From contig CAOLHI010002528.1 in the NCBI GenBank assembly GCA_948474755.1, positions 1-64,000 on the forward strand: DNA of 64,000 bases, written 5' to 3'. A program made the translations under genes and the position numbers. The stretch is from Ctenosaura bakeri. Lineage: Eukaryota > Chordata > Lepidosauria > Squamata > Iguanidae. How positions within the stretch are numbered: the first letter of the stretch is position 1; the number at the start of each line of letters is the position of its first letter. The notes beneath the pieces are model-generated. The model was given only the letters and a program-made list of their open reading frames with translations, ran no database searches and was not told the origin of the DNA. Shown here piece after piece: positions 60,800-64,000 of this stretch.

Positions 60800-61580
60800 C
60801 CACTGCATTTGTTGCCATGAAGTTGGCTTCAATTTCCAGTGACCCTACAGATGAAAGGCTTGCAGGATACCCTGTCATGAACAGCCCTGCTCAAGTCTGG
60901 CTGACTTAGGGCTGCGGCTGTCTCCACACTCCTGTATGCCTGTAATGGGTTGATCCTCTTTTCCTTGTGCCTTTCCCCTTACCAAGCACTGCTGTCTTTT
61001 CTGATGAATCGTGTTGTTTAATGAAATATCCAAAGTACAATGGCTTTGCTTTGGTCATTCTGGCTTCCCAAGTGGGTTCAAGCTTGATTTGCTCCAAGAC
61101 CAGTGTATATTTGGCTTTTTGGCAGTACATGGAATCAGTAGAACTCTTCTCCAGCACCACATTTCAGATGAGTTAATTCTCTTCCTGTCAGCTTTCTTCA
61201 CTTTCCAGCTTTTACAACCGTACATAGAAATTGGAAATATTATGGCATGAACAATTCTGACTTCGGTATTCAGTGTTACATCTTTGCACTCCAGGATCTT
61301 ATCTAGTTCCTTCAGAACTTCCTTTCCAAATTGTAGTCTTCTTCTAATAGGTTGACTACAGTCTCTGTTGTGCTTTATGACTGAGCCAAGATATAGAGGG
61401 TCTTTGACTATTTCAGTGTCTTCGTTATGCACTTTTAAAGTTATGTAAATTATCTGTGGTCATTATTTTTGTTTTCTTAATATTCAAATATAATTTTCTT
61501 TTGCACTTTCTTCCTTGATTTTCTTCAACATTTGTTCCAAATCTTTGCTATTTGTGTCATCTTCATATCTTAAACTTCAG
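60800..61580 (-). mobile_element. Bov-B (RTE) LINE, 5'-truncated, with RT C-terminus, minus strand
   Basis: On the minus strand a 125-codon frame (61432-61055) shows YLGSVIKHNRDC, IRRRLQFGKEVLKELDKI, CKDVTLNTEVRIVHAI, SMYGCKSWKVKKADRKRI and SSEMWCWRRVLLIPCTAKK, the thumb and C-terminal part of RTE-type RT. A second frame overlaps and continues with LEPTWEARMTKAKPLYFGYF. Upstream traces (NIKKTKIMTTDN-like) extend to 61580. The 3' tail at 60800-60845 (GCCATGAAGTTGGCTTCAAT) matches the other three copies. One frameshift separates the two frames. The element lies in the intron before exon 62178. Confidence 0.9.
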
Positions 61581-61584
61581 AAGA

Positions 61585-62177
61585 CCATCACAAAATCACA
61601 GAAAAAGAATATTAAAGAATAACGAAATGAATAACAATAATGTTTACAGTCAGTATGAATAACAAATGAAAAAAGAATATGTACAGAACCAAACAGAATG
61701 CTACAAACCTACAACCAATAAGAAAACATACACAAAACAATGCCAAAAGTAGAATAACAAATATAGCTAGAAATGTAACAAAATGAAGACAAGATGAATG
61801 CTGTTTGTAACAATATGCAGACATACAAGTTAAATCAAGTCTTCTAAAGAAAAGAAAAAACCCTGGTTCTGTATATGTTCTTATTCTATATTTGAACTTA
61901 CACTGGTCTGATCACTTAACTGGGAGGAAGAGTAGGATTATAAATGTCAGTTGTTCCTTTTCTTTCAAGTAAGGCAGGGGTCTGATGTAGTCCAGTATAT
62001 CTTCAGTTAAATGTAAATATTTTCTAGTAGTTTTTATTTTAATGATATCTAGAACTCTGAATAAAAGGGAATTTTTCTGGTAAACCAAGCTGCAGAGCCC
62101 TGGTAGTACCATCTAAAACTGAGAAGTTTACTTCCATTGAAGCAGATGTATCCCTTTCCCCTCCTTTCTTAAAACAG
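61585..62177. other. intron before FN3 exon 4
   Basis: A-rich text near the left. The last 85 bp resemble the sequence before exon 55430 (ACCATCTAAAA, TTTACTTCCATTGAA, TCCCTTTCCCC). Confidence 0.5.
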
Positions 62178-62444
62178 AGCCCAGTCCAGTTTCTTACCTT
62201 CATGTTGAAAATATCAGCACGACTACAGTAACTTTAATGTGGAACAACAGTGATCCAGATGCTTCTAGCTATACATACCGAATACAAATAGAAGGAAATG
62301 GCACTTTCAAAAGTGAATTTTCTGATACTACCAATATAGTAGTTAGGAACTTGGAACCTGGAACAGAATACACGTTCCAAATCTACCCAGTAGCAGTGGA
62401 TCATAACACTGAGGGAGATCTAAAGGAGACAACCATTTATACAA
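62178..62444 (+). CDS. PTPRJ: exon, 267 nt: fibronectin type III domain of PTPRJ-like receptor
   Basis: The acceptor is CTTAAAACAG and the donor is CAA|GTAAGT; 89 codons, phase 1-1. The domain begins PSPVSYLHVENIS, with the B-strand Trp in TVTLMWNNSD, YTYRIQIEG in the C strand, and LEPGTEYTFQIYPVAVD at the E-F turn. Three sequons are present (NIS, NNS, NGT), fewer than in its neighbours. The donor is followed by an intronic stretch similar to that after exon 56867-57133, and the acceptor is preceded by one similar to that before exon 55430-55693. It is the last exon in the window; because it ends in phase 1, the transcript must continue to the right. Confidence 0.83.
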
Positions 62445-63802
62445 GTAAGTATATCCAGATATGTGATTTCTAATCACCATGTTGTTGGAAGAGACAGAAG
62501 AAATTATGCTACAGGACCGAGGGCAGGCCAGACGCTAGAGAGCCATGGAATTAATTTAGTATCAAGAGATCCCAGAAAGACAGAATTTTGAGAAGTTCAG
62601 TTCCAAAGGTGTACATAGTACAAGAGCACAATGGAGCAATCCAAAGGCAGGGAGGATACAGGAGCAAGGTATTAGCTGATATCCAGGGGCCAGTGGTACA
62701 GGAGGTCAGATTAGGAAGCAAAAGGAAATAATAGGTTTATTCTAGCAACTAACAGAGTTTAACTGAAAGCGTATGTAGACTGACTTACTAGATACAAACA
62801 GTTCTGTACTCCTGAGGTGCCCTTTACTTCTAAGGGAGGTTCCTTATTCCCAAGAAGCTTGGTTCTTGACTGATGACTGCTTGTGCTAGCACCTACCGAT
62901 ATGAGCATTCACTGGTATTCCATCTCATCCCCACTGATAGCCCCCCATCCCAACTCAGTTATATTTTAGAAATATCTGATAGATTCTGAAGCGGTGGGTA
63001 GTGGAAGGATTTCTTATGTTTCTGATATCTGGCCGCCCAAGTGTTCGCGCAGGAAGACAAATATTAGTTTGATTTCGTGTATGAGGAAATAGTGGGATGT
63101 GTTTGGGGGGCTGAAGCTAAATCTGTTCTCTGCTTGTGATGAATCCAGTTTATGTGGAAGCAGTACAATTTTGTTGTCTTCTTTCAACTGTTTTCCTGAG
63201 TGGATGTTGTCAAACTTTGTCCCTTAGCACAGCACATGAGCACAGCACATGAGGATATGGTCCAACCTGGCTTTGTACAGAAGCCATTTGTTGTACATGT
63301 TGGAATGTAGCAATCAAATCCTGGTCCTAAAAAAAGTTTATCAAGTTCCAGCAACACCATGGCATTGCAGACATTATTACTGCATACATTATTTTGTTCT
63401 TTTTTTCACATTTAATGTCCTGGCTTTACTCCAACAAACTTAGACCCATGCATACCACTCTGAGTTCTAAATCAGGCTAAGTTTCCTATAGCCTGGTGTC
63501 TATACTGGGAGGGGAACGCACAAAAAAAATCTTGTATTGGTAGCACATTCCCCCACATGAAACTTAATGTAGGCTGCCACTACTATTGTAAATATAAGTC
63601 TGAAGTTAAAATTTAATTATATGCAGAGAAGAAATCAGCAGCTTCCCTGAAGATTATACTCCGAACAGTTGTAGCAATAATGAACAACCATTTCTGATTT
63701 TAGTAATTTCAGTTTTGCCTGCAGCCTTCCTGTCCTTATTTTCAAACTGTCTGTCTCCACCTGCCCCACTTTACCTGTTTTGCTCCTCCAGTTAACATAG
63801 GC
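62445..63802. other. intron after FN3 exon 4
   Basis: No further exon before the window edge. A direct duplication AGCACAGCACATG is at 63228-63253. Confidence 0.45.
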
Positions 63803-64000
63803 CATTTCTGCACGGGGTGAGGGAATCGCCCCGTGACGCTACTTACCGGACTTCTTGGCTCCCTGGTCCGGTCCATGCCACTCCAGAGCAGTGCGTGCTC
63901 GTCGATATGCACTGCTCTGGCATCCCAAATGGCAGCTTCCAATCTCGACCAACCGCTGAAGCTCGCTAGCCGAAAGCCCACCCTTGGCACATCGCAGGCT
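63803..64000. repeat. GC-rich, CpG-bearing segment, probable start of an unrecognised repeat (cut by window edge)
   Basis: From GGCCATTTCTGCACGGGG onward, composition jumps from AT-rich to GC-rich, with CpGs (CCCCGTGACGC, CTCGTCGATATG, AATCTCGACCAACCGC). Short inverted pairs are visible: CACGGGG against CCCCGTG, and CCAGAGCAGTGC against GCACTGCTCTGG. The outermost bases resemble the ends of the MITE at 36616 (GGGCCTTTCTGC). A mobile element is more likely than a promoter island, but the right half is missing. Confidence 0.5.

Noticed and set aside
63803..64000. CpG-island promoter
   Set aside because: It starts abruptly, contains short inverted pairs, and has no exon or core promoter element; a mobile element start fits better, though the window edge prevents a firm answer.

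Overview
The window is vertebrate nuclear DNA, almost certainly from a squamate reptile and most likely a lizard. The repeat content points there: CR1 LINEs ending in the ATTCTATG octamer, several Bov-B (RTE) LINE or Sauria-SINE 3' ends, SINEs with a 5S rRNA-like head, about ten copies of a tRNA-headed SINE, L2-like tails, and many small DNA transposons (mariner-like, hAT-like and palindromic MITEs). The DNA is AT-rich and low in CpG. I see no operon, virus, CRISPR array or stand-alone RNA gene. The species call is an inference from repeat families I recognise; no search was run.

Positions 1 to about 48,790 hold no exon I can support. This stretch is interspersed repeats in otherwise anonymous DNA and best fits a long first intron, or intron plus upstream DNA. 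Notable elements are a paired inverted repeat family (955-1250 and 27925-28255), a double foldback (5683-5893), a well-preserved minus-strand CR1 with RT domain (21675-23390), two related mariner-like MITEs in opposite orientation (19030-19399 and 40336-40737), a MITE split by a CR1 (30788-31742), a palindromic MITE twice inserted inside tRNA-SINEs (11292-11493 and 36616-36816), and a hAT element with a perfect 8-bp target duplication that carries nested SINEs (38114-39070).

Positions 48,792 to 62,444 hold the gene. Four plus-strand exons (49752-49976, 55430-55693, 56867-57133, 62178-62444) each have good splice sites, lengths divisible by three, and phase 1 at both ends. Three encode one complete fibronectin type III domain each, rich in N-glycosylation sequons. 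The first encodes a divergent Cys-containing domain. A 19-nt microexon candidate (48792-48810) would join in frame to the first exon. The pattern fits the ectodomain of an R3-type receptor tyrosine phosphatase; PTPRJ (DEP-1/CD148) is my best assignment, with PTPRH the main alternative. The signal-peptide exon would lie upstream, and further FN3 repeats, the membrane segment and the phosphatase domain downstream, all outside the window.

The most interesting signal is that FN3 exons 2, 3 and 4 look like tandem duplicates. Similarity extends past the splice sites into the introns, so the receptor's extracellular domain seems to have grown by exon duplication in this lineage. A GC-rich, CpG-containing stretch at the right edge (63803-64000) differs from the rest and is probably the start of an unrecognised repeat.
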